From: Branchipolynoe longqiensis
Lineage: Eukaryota; Annelida; Polychaeta; Phyllodocida; Polynoidae
NCBI GenBank assembly: GCA_030323885.1
Contig: CM059193.1
Coordinates: 91,575,990 to 91,639,989, forward strand
DNA length: 64,000 bases
Direction of reading: 5' to 3'
Position numbers and translations under genes: made by a program. The notes under the pieces are model-generated. The model ran no database searches. It was not told the DNA's origin and was given only the letters and a program-made list of their open reading frames with translations. Below are positions 9,325-18,275 of this stretch, piece after piece. Within the stretch, counting starts at the first letter, position 1; the number at the start of each line of letters is the position of its first letter.

Positions 9325-10129
9325 GGGTCACTCTCCTGAAAACTGGTCAGCATGAGATGGGATTTTAAAACATCAATAAAAACCTTCCTACTTATTTTTT
9401 TCCTTATACTTTTCATATTCATGTTCAGATTTGATGAAAGAAATAAGGGAAATAAAATAAAACTGTGTGCAACTTTGGTCTTTTTAGTTATGAACTGTTT
9501 TTGTACCAAAAAAACCCATTTTACAGTCAGCCATTTGTAACATGACATATGGGACGTGGTTGAATCCTTATTAACATCTTGTATTGCATTGATATATCAA
9601 ACAAAACAGTTCCCAAATCAAAGAGGAAGTATTTATTAACATGTATGCATGCTTAAATTTAAAAAAAAAAAAATTTAATGTCTTCAGAAATAACATTACA
9701 AATTTCCGTCACACGTGTAACCGTGGTGTCTGGATGCCACACAAATATTGTACACTAATTATTCAGTGAATAAAGCATGGCTGGGAATTACTTTTTTTTA
9801 TCAATATAAGCACTAGATATTTCTGTATATTATGCCATGATTAATATGCTTCTAAGTATGATATTATTTAATTCTGATTAGATATTTATTAAGCAGACTG
9901 TGTGGTGTCCTAAACATGTGTTACACGTGTGACACACATGTTATACTGCCATAAGAGATATCTTATTCATGGACTACACCTTTATTTTTTATCTCATCAA
10001 TTTATATTTTACATAGATGTAAAGGGGAGATTTCCAGCTTTCATTTGCAACCAAAAAATGTAAAAAATTCAAATATTAAATTTTAACTCTCCATGTGACA
10101 CTTCTGGCCAGTTTTCAGGAGAGTGACCC
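9325..10129. mobile_element. 805-bp non-autonomous TIR element in DIRS RT
   Basis: The termini GGGTCACTCTCCTGAAAACT and AGTTTTCAGGAGAGTGACCC are perfect inverted repeats, extended with one mismatch to about 25 bp. The flanking ACAT at 9321-9324 and 10130-10133 is a 4-bp target duplication. The interior is AT-rich with no transposase. The superfamily is open; a 4-bp duplication is reported for several DNA transposon groups. Confidence 0.88.
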
Positions 10130-10133
10130 ACAT

Positions 10134-11297
10134 CCACAAAAGTCAGTGTTTAAACCAACAAAACAACTCAAATGTTTAGGGTTTATTCTGGATACACAGT
10201 CTCTTACAGTGTCGATAACAGAACAAAAACTAATTAAGTTTATGAATACAGCGACCCAGCTTATTAAGTTACCAAAACCTAAAATTAGACAGGTCGCAGT
10301 CCTTATTGGGATAATGATATCGTATGCACCCGCTATTCTATACGGGAAGGCCCATATTAAATCTCTAGAAATAGATAAAAATTTAGCGTTAACACGAACT
10401 AAAGGGAATTTTGAGCGAAAGATGTTTATTTCGCAAGAAGGGCTACAGGATATTGCATGGTGGATGCAACACATAGCAAGTTCACCAAATCCAATCCGCA
10501 TGGCGGAACCTAATACGGTAATTACTACTGATGCTTCGTTAGAAGGTTGGGGAGCTCATCGAGATGGGGTCACAACAGGAGGTAGATGGCTTGATGATGA
10601 GAAATCAGACCATATTAATGCGCTAGAATTGCGTGCTATTTATCTGGGCTTATGTAGTTTAGTAAAGATACATAAATCACAAGTTAGAATACTAACTGAT
10701 AATACTACTGCCATGGCATATATTCGTAACATGGGTGGAACCAAATCAAAGCCTTGCAATCAGTTGTCTAAACTGATTTGGAACTGGGCACAGGCTCAAC
10801 AAGTCTGGCTGACTGTAGCGCATATTCCAGGGTCACAAAATACACTTGCAGACCATAAAAGTAGAAATTTCCATGACCATTTAGAATGGTCTCTCTCTAC
10901 ACCTTTGTTTAACTTCATTTGTGAAAAATGGGGTACACCTAAAGTTGACTTGTTTGCATCACGAAATAATAACAAATTACCTTGTTATGTTTCTTGGCAT
11001 CCTGAACCGGAGGCTTGGAAAGTAGATGCATTTGCTATTATCTGGGAAAATAATTATTTTTATATTTTCCCACCGTTTAGCATTATCAGCCGAGTTGTCA
11101 GGAAAATCGGTTTGGAAAGGACACATGCTATACTGGTGGTGCCCGATTGGGACACGCAACCTTGGCTGCCAGCAGTTTCACAACTGGCAAAAGAACATAT
11201 ACGATTCCCAAGAAAACTCGGGAATCTGACACACCACGGACCGCTAGTGGTTCACGGCGACGTGTCAACGACGCCCCTATTGGCATTCCTTTTCTAA
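10134..11297 (+). pseudogene. DIRS ORF2, RT end, RNase H and C-terminal domain
   Basis: The frame resumes RT at PQKSVF, passes the connection region (KCLGFILDT), and enters RNase H: TTDASLEGWGAH (first Asp), NALELRAIYLGL (Glu), ILTDNTTAMAYI (Asp) and HIPGSQNTLADHKSR (last Asp). The final about 100 residues contain VDLFASRNNNKLPCYVSWHP, DAFAIIW and FPPFSII, the block that follows RNase H in DIRS-like polymerases and is often annotated as a Dam-like methyltransferase region; I cannot confirm methyltransferase catalytic residues. The end overlaps the recombinase frame by about 150 bp. Confidence 0.88.
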
Positions 11298-12256
11298 GGA
11301 AACAGCTGCAGCAATTTGGATTGGACAAAATTACTGAGAATAGGATAGTATCTGATGCCTGGAGGCCAGGAACTGTCAAAATGTACACATCCTATTTAAA
11401 GAAATGGGGTGTACATTGTTTGTTAATGAAAGTTAAGCCAACAAATCCAACAATTTCACAAGTAGCTCGTTTTCTTCGTTCTCTAGAGGATGAAGGACTA
11501 TCCTTTGGGTCGATCAATGCGGCAAGATGTGCGTTATCAATCATATTACCGAGAATTGATGGCGAAACAGTTGGAAAACATTATGTTCTTTGTTATCTAC
11601 TTCGTTCAATTTATCAAAGGAATCCTCCAAAACCAAAGTATAGTCGGTTTTGGGATGTGTCTATAGTATTTAAGTTGTTTCAGGCTTGGCCTCACAACTC
11701 GTGGTTAGATATAAAACAATTAGGTTTTAAGGTCGCGGTCCTGTTATTATTAGTAACCGGACACAGAGGACAGACGATTGTTGCTTTATCTTTAACTGGA
11801 TTAGAAATAGACAAGAAACAAGCTACGTTTGATTTAGCACAATTGCTTAAATCGAACACGTTAGGTGACCCTTTATCTACGGTTCACTTAGACTGTTTTC
11901 CGAGTGATCGGAAATTATGTGTTGTGTCAGCCATACGGGCTTATATATCTAAGACAAAGGATTTACGTGCATCACAACAACTATTAGTGAGCTTTATAAA
12001 GCCACATAAGGCAATTTCACGAGACACCCTTGCCAGATGGACAATTACGGTGTTGAAATTGGCTGGAGTGGATACGGGCAAATACTCATCCCACTCAACT
12101 AGAGGTGCCATGGTCTCCAAGGCACGGTTGCTAGGTATTTCTGTGAAAAGAATACTAGCGCATGCAGGCTGGAAGACGGCTAAGTCGTTTGCAAAACATT
12201 ACAACAAGCGACTAGAAAAGCCTACCGGCATTGCAAAGCGCCTGCTCGCCAACTAA
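11147..12256 (+). CDS. DIRS tyrosine recombinase
   Basis: A 369-codon intact frame. The N-terminal part (about residues 45-150) has the SAM-like DNA-binding layout, including TVKMYTSYLKKWGVHC. The catalytic part has the first Arg in LLLVTGHRGQTI (about residue 205), the HxxR box in SSHSTRGAM (about 318), HAGW (about 339) and the nucleophile Tyr in FAKHYNKR (about 351). These are the R, H, R and Y of the tyrosine-recombinase family. It would integrate the circular DIRS DNA. The first ATG at 11147 lies within the preceding frame, so the true N-terminus may differ. Nothing in it is visibly broken. Confidence 0.9.
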   Translation: MGHATLAASSFTTGKRTYTIPKKTRESDTPRTASGSRRRVNDAPIGIPFLRKQLQQFGLDKITENRIVSDAWRPGTVKMYTSYLKKWGVHCLLMKVKPTNPTISQVARFLRSLEDEGLSFGSINAARCALSIILPRIDGETVGKHYVLCYLLRSIYQRNPPKPKYSRFWDVSIVFKLFQAWPHNSWLDIKQLGFKVAVLLLLVTGHRGQTIVALSLTGLEIDKKQATFDLAQLLKSNTLGDPLSTVHLDCFPSDRKLCVVSAIRAYISKTKDLRASQQLLVSFIKPHKAISRDTLARWTITVLKLAGVDTGKYSSHSTRGAMVSKARLLGISVKRILAHAGWKTAKSFAKHYNKRLEKPTGIAKRLLAN

Positions 12257-12337
12257 CAAGAATAGGTGAGAACAAAAACGTTGAATATTATATAAGAATG
12301 GATGATATTAAGGATAAAAATGAATTATGTAAAGGTC

Positions 12338-12471
12338 TCCCTAGCCTGAGGCTAGCCTGAGGCTGTATACCGAGGTAAAATAGTATAGTTATACGAATCT
12401 TACCTGGGTATAGATGATGGATAACTGTTGTTTTCCCGAGGTAGAAGCCTCGGGTAGACGTGGGCTAGGGC
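12338..12471. repeat. DIRS internal complementary region
   Basis: The left half (12338-12388) is the reverse complement of the outer left end, including the double CTAGCCTGAGG motif. The right half (about 12386-12471) is the reverse complement of the outer right end at 12612-12696. The join reads GAGGTAAAATAGTATAG, so the two outer ends abut with an overlap of about 3 nt. This joined layout is diagnostic for DIRS1-group elements. Confidence 0.9.
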
Positions 12472-12577
12472 CCACCCACCACGCCCTGCCACGTCTATCC
12501 CGTTGGTGTACCGTTACGGGAAAATCATAGTATCCATTGTATTGAAAGATCATTTTTATCCTGAATAAGTAGGTTAA

Positions 12578-12696
12578 AATTGCTGGTACCTCACGTGCTT
12601 CCTTCTCCCTAGCCCATGTCTACCCGAGGCTTCTACCTCGGGAAAACAACAGTTATCCATCATCTATACCAGGTAAGATTCGTATAACTATACTAT
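12578..12696. repeat. DIRS right inverted terminal repeat
   Basis: The inner part, TGGTACCTCACGTGCTTCCT and flanks, is complementary to the left repeat; the outer part from 12612 (TACCCGAGGCTTCTACCTCG) matches the ICR. It ends near CGTATAACTATACTAT. Confidence 0.88.
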
Positions 12697-12699
12697 ATA

Positions 12700-13565
12700 T
12701 TCACACAATGGAATTATTTTGGCTTAAATTCAGGCGGAAATGTTGGTGGAAGTCTTACTAACTCTTAGTAGGACGCACCCCTGTCTCGCTGACGCCAATA
12801 ATCGCCGCTAGAGGCCGCCACCCATCAGCGAGCTTTACGTGGTGCCGTTAGGTGGCGCCACCACTGTGGTAATGAGGCTTGTTCTCGGCACCTTGGCTGG
12901 GTGTGTGAGGTGGGGGGTGTGGGGGGTGGAGGAGAGGGTATTTATTATTTAAGCGCCACACAGTAAGATAAAGCCTACAAGAGTCTCCTGGAACCAATGC
13001 ATCTATCTATATTATATCAGTACATACATGAGAATCTTCCGTATTTATCCGGAATTCCAGATTTTTGATCTGACCGATTTTCTCCCCCGGCTATGGTAAA
13101 AAGTTGTGAACCTTCTGGGTTTCGTACATCCGTCGGTAGGTTTTCCATCCCAAAAATTCAAGTCCCAAAAAATCATAAAATATTTTCCTGATTTTGTATT
13201 CTCATCTATGCCAGTAGATTGTGTGTAGGGTGGGGCGTGGGGTTGGGGGGGGGGGTTTGTTCAGTGACAGGGTTGCGGTGGGGATGTGCTTGTGGCTGCA
13301 GTTCGTGGAGGTGTTCAGTGGCGCGTTACTAGGTGAGTGGTGGAGCGGTGAGCCTGGATCCTCGTTAGAGACGCTGCCTCCATTAGTGCCATGTGCCAGT
13401 GTTCGTGGCCGCACTTAGTTTTTCCACAATGCGCCTTGTCACAAGGCGCATTTCCCCAATTCCGCCTTTGTGTGTCACATCTGTCTTCAACATATCGCGC
13501 CACAATGGGTCTTGCCATAGGACAAATTACATAAGTTGGACCTTTTGTGTACGTTAAATTACATT
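12700..13565. other. Unassigned stretch
   Basis: No gene recognised. GGTGGCGCCACCAC near 12851 and GCCGCTAGAGGCCGCCAC near 12804 are GC-rich palindromic patches. A G-run lies at 13235-13255, and 13430-13520 holds internal inverted matches of GTCACAAGGCGCATT type. Confidence 0.3.
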
Positions 13566-13569
13566 ACAG

Positions 13570-13817
13570 TCAATGAGTTATAAAATTGATAATTGTCGCT
13601 TCCTAGCCTAGCGCTCGGCATTAATAGGATAGGGCAAGGACTGGTTTGCTCAGTCAGGATAATGTGACTGAGTGGGATATCAGACCATGGTGCTGGTGGC
13701 CTGGTCTCCCAGCGGGGCAGTGCTATAAAGTCACCCTGAGTGCACTGTCACAAGTCGGTGCCCGTCCTGATTTGACCTTAGATGTTGCCAGGACGTAAAA
13801 CTCAAACAACCAACTGA
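13570..13817 (+). repeat. SINE-A, head missing
   Basis: The body starts after box B and runs to GCCAGGACGTAAAACTCAAAC and CAAC repeats. Confidence 0.8.
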
Positions 13818-13941
13818 CAAACTCTCACCGGTGCCATGGTGCCTGATAGTAGATGATCACGTGACAGACAATCTGGGCAAGACGCCAACTAATAAAGCCA
13901 GCGCCAGAATAAAATAGATGACGGTAAACTTTGGATTCTTA

Positions 13942-14375
13942 AACCAGATGCAGAGGCCGAATCAGGTTAATGCTTGATTGATTGATTGATTGGTGGTACA
14001 TTGTACCACCAATCAATCAATCAATCAAGAGATACCATGTAAACGGTATCTGCAGAGATACCGTTTACATGGTATCTCTGCAGATACCATGTAAACGGTC
14101 TGGAGTTCGATTCCCAACCGAGTCAAATCAATGACCTATAAAATTTATACTTGCTACTACCTAGTCTGGCGCTTCGTATTAGTAGGATAGGGTGAGGACT
14201 GGATAGTTCAGTGTCAGGATAACGTGACTGAGTGGGATATCAGCCCATCGTGCCGGTGGCCTGGTCTTCCAGTGGGAAAGCAATATAAAGTCACCATCAT
14301 GAATGCACACTGTCACAAGTCAGTACGTGTCCTGATATCAAAACTCCAGGACATGAAAACTCCAACAACCAACCA
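13942..14375 (+). repeat. SINE-A with a palindrome cluster in its head
   Basis: Head start CCAGATGCAGAGGCCGAATC and box B GAGTTCGATTCCC are separated by about 130 bp of perfect hairpins (13973-14099); the body and tail follow normally to GAAAACTCCAACAACCAACC. Confidence 0.75.
13973..14099. repeat. Perfect hairpin cluster
   Basis: The first hairpin has 28-bp perfect arms (13973-14000 and 14002-14029) around a single base, containing (TTGA)n and GGTGGTACA. The second has 22-bp perfect arms AGATACCATGTAAACGGTAT.. (14030-14051) and its complement (14056-14077) around GCAG, and 18 bp of the first arm recur at 14082-14099. Confidence 0.9.
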
Positions 14376-14377
14376 TA

Positions 14378-14720
14378 AGGTCAAGTTGGAGACTCCACCA
14401 TCAGGGTCCACTACATGTGGTGAGGATGCTCTGTTTAGATTAGATTAGCGTGTTTGAGCTGTATGCTTAGGCCAAGTCAGACACTCCACCATCAGTGTAC
14501 ACTACGTGTGGTGAGGATGCTCTGTTTAGATTAGATTAGATTAGAGTGTTTGAGCTGTATGCTCAGGCTAAGTCGGAGACTCCACCATCAGGCCCCACTA
14601 CGTGTGGTGAGGATGCTCTGATTAGATTAGATTAGATTAGAGTGTTTGAGCTGTATGATCAGGCTAAGTCGGAGACTCCACCATCAGGGCCCACTACGTG
14701 TGGTGAGGATGCTGTGTTCA
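14378..14720. repeat. Tandem repeat, about 88-97 bp x 4
   Basis: Units start GACTCCACCATCAGG near 14391, 14479, 14578 and 14673 and share ACTACGTGTGGTGAGGATGC, a variable (TTAGA)n stretch and GTGTTTGAGCTGTATG. Unit length varies with the TTAGA count. Confidence 0.85.
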
Positions 14721-14919
14721 GTTTTGTCATGTGCAGTAATGAGTTTGAATCTGCTGGTGTTAGCTGGGTGTATCCTTCAATCTGAGGTTCATCTGATATT
14801 GCTTTTAACACTTTGCCAAGTTGCATTTTGAACGATTGCAGTTTGATTGGTTTCCTATGTTTGTTTATATTTATTTTGAAGAGCTGTCATCCATTTTATG
14901 TTGGCACTTGTTTTATTAG

Positions 14920-15422
14920 TGTCATGGGGGTGATGAAAATGGGAAATACTGCACCTAGAGCGGGACTCGAATCCACATCTCTTTGCATTCCGGGCCAGTG
15001 TGCTAACCATTACACCACCTAGGCTCCCTGATATCAACACACTCCCCACGCCTACCTGTCTATGTGGTTACTTGCCTGAGAGGTCAGTGCAGACCACTAC
15101 ACTCGTCCCCCTGGAATTGTAAGTCTTGTAATGCTTACAATTACATACATACAGGCAATGCACTAACACATACATACACAGGGTAGGTTCAACAACCATA
15201 CAGCGCAAAGCTTGTACAGGATCCTGATCACGGCAACCAGTGTCGTGGGGGTGATGAAAATGGGAAATACTGCGCCTAGAGCGGGACTCGAACCCACATC
15301 TCTTTGCATTCCGGGCCAGTGTGCTAACCATTACACCACCTAGGCTCCCTGATATCAACACACTCCCCACGCCTACCTGTCTATGTGGTTACTTGCCTGA
15401 GAGGTCACTGCAGACCACTACA
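14920..15422 (-). mobile_element. Miniature LTR element (TRIM-like), copy A
   Basis: Two 182-bp direct repeats (14920-15101 and 15241-15422) flank a 139-bp interior. Read on the - strand they begin TGTAGTGGTCTGC and end ..CACGACA, and TTAG flanks both sides (14916-14919, 15423-15426). Next to the - strand 5' repeat the interior starts C then TGGTTGCCGTGATCAGG, a primer-binding-site candidate; next to the 3' repeat is the purine tract AGGGGGACGAG. There is no coding capacity, so any movement would depend on another element. These features match terminal-repeat retrotransposons in miniature. Confidence 0.85.
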
Positions 15423-15426
15423 TTAG

Positions 15427-15635
15427 TTTGGCGTCTTGCCCAGATTGTCTGTCACATCATCATCTACAATGAGGCGCCATGACACCGGTGAGAGTATGTC
15501 AGTGCTAGACGTAGTTAACAAAACTCGTATGGGGAGATTTTCTTTGTAATATAACAAAATAATATAATAAATATATTTTTAATATTCATTTCGAAGCGCT
15601 AAAATCCCTGGAAAGAGACTTAAAAACTATATAAT
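15427..15635. other. Right arm of inverted repeat, then AT-rich
   Basis: Up to 15508 this is the right arm of the 13820-15508 segment. The rest is AT-rich without recognisable content. Confidence 0.4.
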
Positions 15636-16135
15636 NNNNNNNNNNNNNNNNNNNNNNNNNNNNNNNNNNNNNNNNNNNNNNNNNNNNNNNNNNNNNNNNN
15701 NNNNNNNNNNNNNNNNNNNNNNNNNNNNNNNNNNNNNNNNNNNNNNNNNNNNNNNNNNNNNNNNNNNNNNNNNNNNNNNNNNNNNNNNNNNNNNNNNNNN
15801 NNNNNNNNNNNNNNNNNNNNNNNNNNNNNNNNNNNNNNNNNNNNNNNNNNNNNNNNNNNNNNNNNNNNNNNNNNNNNNNNNNNNNNNNNNNNNNNNNNNN
15901 NNNNNNNNNNNNNNNNNNNNNNNNNNNNNNNNNNNNNNNNNNNNNNNNNNNNNNNNNNNNNNNNNNNNNNNNNNNNNNNNNNNNNNNNNNNNNNNNNNNN
16001 NNNNNNNNNNNNNNNNNNNNNNNNNNNNNNNNNNNNNNNNNNNNNNNNNNNNNNNNNNNNNNNNNNNNNNNNNNNNNNNNNNNNNNNNNNNNNNNNNNNN
16101 NNNNNNNNNNNNNNNNNNNNNNNNNNNNNNNNNNN
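15636..16135. other. Assembly gap (500 N)
   Basis: Exactly 500 unknown bases, a conventional placeholder length, so true distance and content are unknown. Open frames crossing it are meaningless. Confidence 0.98.
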
Positions 16136-16263
16136 GAAAGGGATGTGACAGTGTGTTCTTGGGGACTAACTGACAGACCCACCTCTTATCACTGATACGC
16201 ACAGCTATAGAGCACGGCACCAAGTAAAGGCCAACTTCCACAATTACATTCTGCTCGGAGCGG

Positions 16264-16452
16264 TTGTCGGGGTTTTACATGCTGGCAACATCTAAGGTCA
16301 TATCAGGACGGGTACTGACTTGTAATGGTATGCACTGATGGTGACTTTATAGTGCTGCCCTACTGGGAAATCAGGCCACTGGCACCATGATCCGATATCC
16401 CACTCAGTTACATTATCTTAACACTGAGCTAACCAGTCCTTTCCCTATCGTA
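16264..16452 (-). repeat. SINE-A 3' part, cut by minisatellite
   Basis: On the - strand the body and the tail (GCCAGCATGTAAAACC) are present; the 5' half is replaced at 16453 by the 24-bp minisatellite, whose first unit merges with TATTAATGAC of the SINE. Confidence 0.75.
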
Positions 16453-17067
16453 TTAATGACAACATTCAAATCACAGCAGATGACAACATTCAAATCACAG
16501 GAGATGACAGCATTCAAATCACAGCAGACGACTACATTCAAATCACAACAGATGACAACATTCAAATCACAGCAGATTACAACATTCAAATCACAGCTGA
16601 TGACAACATTCAAATCACAGTAGTCGACAACATTCAAATCACAGCAGATGACAACATTCAAATCACAGCAGACGACAGCATTCAAATCCTAACAGACGAC
16701 AACATTCAAATCACAGCAGACAACAACATTCAAATCACAGCAGATGACACCATTAAAATCACAGCAGACAACATTTAAATCATAGCAGACAACAACTTTC
16801 AAATCACATCAAATGACAACATTCAAATCACAGCAGACAGCATTAAAATCACAGCAGATGGCAACATTTAAATCACAGCAGACGACAACATTCAAATCAC
16901 AGCAGATGACAACATTCAAATCACAGCAGAGGACTACATTCAATTCACAGCAGATTACAACATACAAATCACAGCTGATGACAACATTCAAATCATAACA
17001 GACGACAATATTCAGATGACAGCAGACAACAACATTCAAATCATAGCAGACAACATCATTCAAATCA
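16453..17067. repeat. 24-bp minisatellite, first block
   Basis: About 25 units of ACATTCAAATCACAGCAGAT plus GACA, with variants. As 24 is a multiple of three and stops are rare, the array reads open on both strands (MTTFKSQQ on +, CDLNVVVC on -). This is a by-product of the unit, not evidence of a protein. Confidence 0.93.
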
Positions 17068-17412
17068 AACCAGACAGGATGGCCGAATGAGTTAGAGCGC
17101 CAGTCTCCAGTGCTGGTAGATCATGGGGTCGTGGGTTCGAACCCTGGTCGAGTCAAACCAATGACTTAAAAATTGATACTTGTTGCTTCCTAGCCAGGCG
17201 CACAGCATTATTAGGACATGGCAAGGACTGGTGTGCTCAGTGTCAGGATAATGTGACTGAGTGGGATACCAGGTAATGGTGCCGGCGGCCTGGTTTCCCA
17301 GTGGGACAGCACTATAAAGTTGCCATGAGTGCGCACTGTCACAAGTTGGTACCCATCCTGATATGACCTTAGATGTTGCTAGGATGTAAAACAACAATAA
17401 ACAAACAAACAA
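17068..17412 (+). repeat. SINE-A inserted in the minisatellite
   Basis: Full head to (AAAC)n tail. ATCATTCAAATCA occurs at 17055-17067 and 17413-17425; although the flank is itself repetitive, it marks a 13-bp target duplication. Confidence 0.85.
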
Positions 17413-18140
17413 ATCATTCAAATCACAGCAGATGACAACATTCATATTACAGCAAATGACAACATTCAAATCCCAGCAGACAGCATTCAAATCACAGCAG
17501 ATGGCAACATTCAAATCCCAGCAGACGACAACATTCAAATCCCAGCAGACGACAACATTCAAATCACAGCAGATGACAACATTCAGATCACAGCAGACAA
17601 GTACATTCAATTCACAGCAGATGACAGCATTCCAATCTCAGCAGATGACAACATTCAAATCACAGCAGACCACAACATTCAAATCAAAGCAGAAGACAAC
17701 ATTCAAATTACAGCAGACCAAAACAACAACAGTCAAATCATAACAGATGACAACATTCAGATCACAGCAGACGACAACATTCAAATCAAAGCAGAAGACA
17801 ACATTCAAATTACAGCAGACCAAAACAACAACAGTCAAATCATAACAGATGACTACATTCAGATCACAGCAGACGACAACATTCAAATCACAGCAGACCA
17901 CAACATTCAAATCAAAGCAGACGACAACATTCAAATTACAGCAGACCAAAACATTCAAATCACAGCAGACAACAACATTCAAATCACAGCAGACAACAAC
18001 ATTCAAATCACAGCAGACGACCACATTCAAATCACAGCAGACAACAACATTCAAATTACAGCAGACGACAACGTTCAAATCACATCAGATGACAAAATTC
18101 AAATCACAGCAGACGACAACATTCAAATCAAGAGAAGCAG
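17413..18140. repeat. 24-bp minisatellite, second block
   Basis: Continuation of the array after the SINE, with about 30 units. A higher-order unit that includes CAGACCAAAACAACAACAGT is duplicated near 17715 and 17815. Confidence 0.93.
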
Positions 18141-18275
18141 ACAACAGAAAACCAATAATGCAGAGACCCTAATCCGCCACATGAAGATGACAGCGGACAC
18201 GGCCCTAAACGCCCCACTTTTAGGAGCAGTGAACTATTCTGGATACCATTGGTGTGTCGATAGTGATACTAATAG

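Larger units (their letters stand above)
6498..12696 (+). mobile_element. DIRS1-type tyrosine-recombinase retrotransposon
   Basis: The element has everything expected of the DIRS1 group: inverted ends that are not identical at their outer parts, an internal complementary region (ICR) in which the outer parts of both ends are joined in reverse complement, and overlapping frames for a basic gag-like protein, RT/RNase H and a tyrosine recombinase. Known DIRS elements copy RNA into a circular DNA that the recombinase integrates, with no target duplication. Two lesions disable it: a frameshift near 8785-8795 and an 805-bp insertion at 9325-10129. The exact left edge is blurred by the (TA)n run. 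Confidence 0.93.
13820..15508. mobile_element. Segment bounded by about 75-bp inverted repeats
   Basis: The left arm (about 13820-13895: ACTCTCACCGGTG, GTAGATGATCACGTGACAG, CAATCTGGGCAAGACGCC) is the reverse complement, with scattered changes, of the right arm at about 15424-15508. Between them lie a SINE, a tandem repeat and the miniature LTR element. A partly related sequence (GTCACGTGACAAACAGTCTG) is at 56428. No target duplication was found, so this may be a non-autonomous transposon or a foldback. Confidence 0.55.

Noticed and set aside
15586..16241. Open frames of about 200 codons on the - strand
   Set aside because: They are made mostly of N from the assembly gap.
16387..18172. Repetitive peptides FKSQQTTT and CDLNVVVC as a repeat protein
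   Set aside because: The 24-bp unit forces periodic open frames on both strands, and the arrays include SINE insertions.
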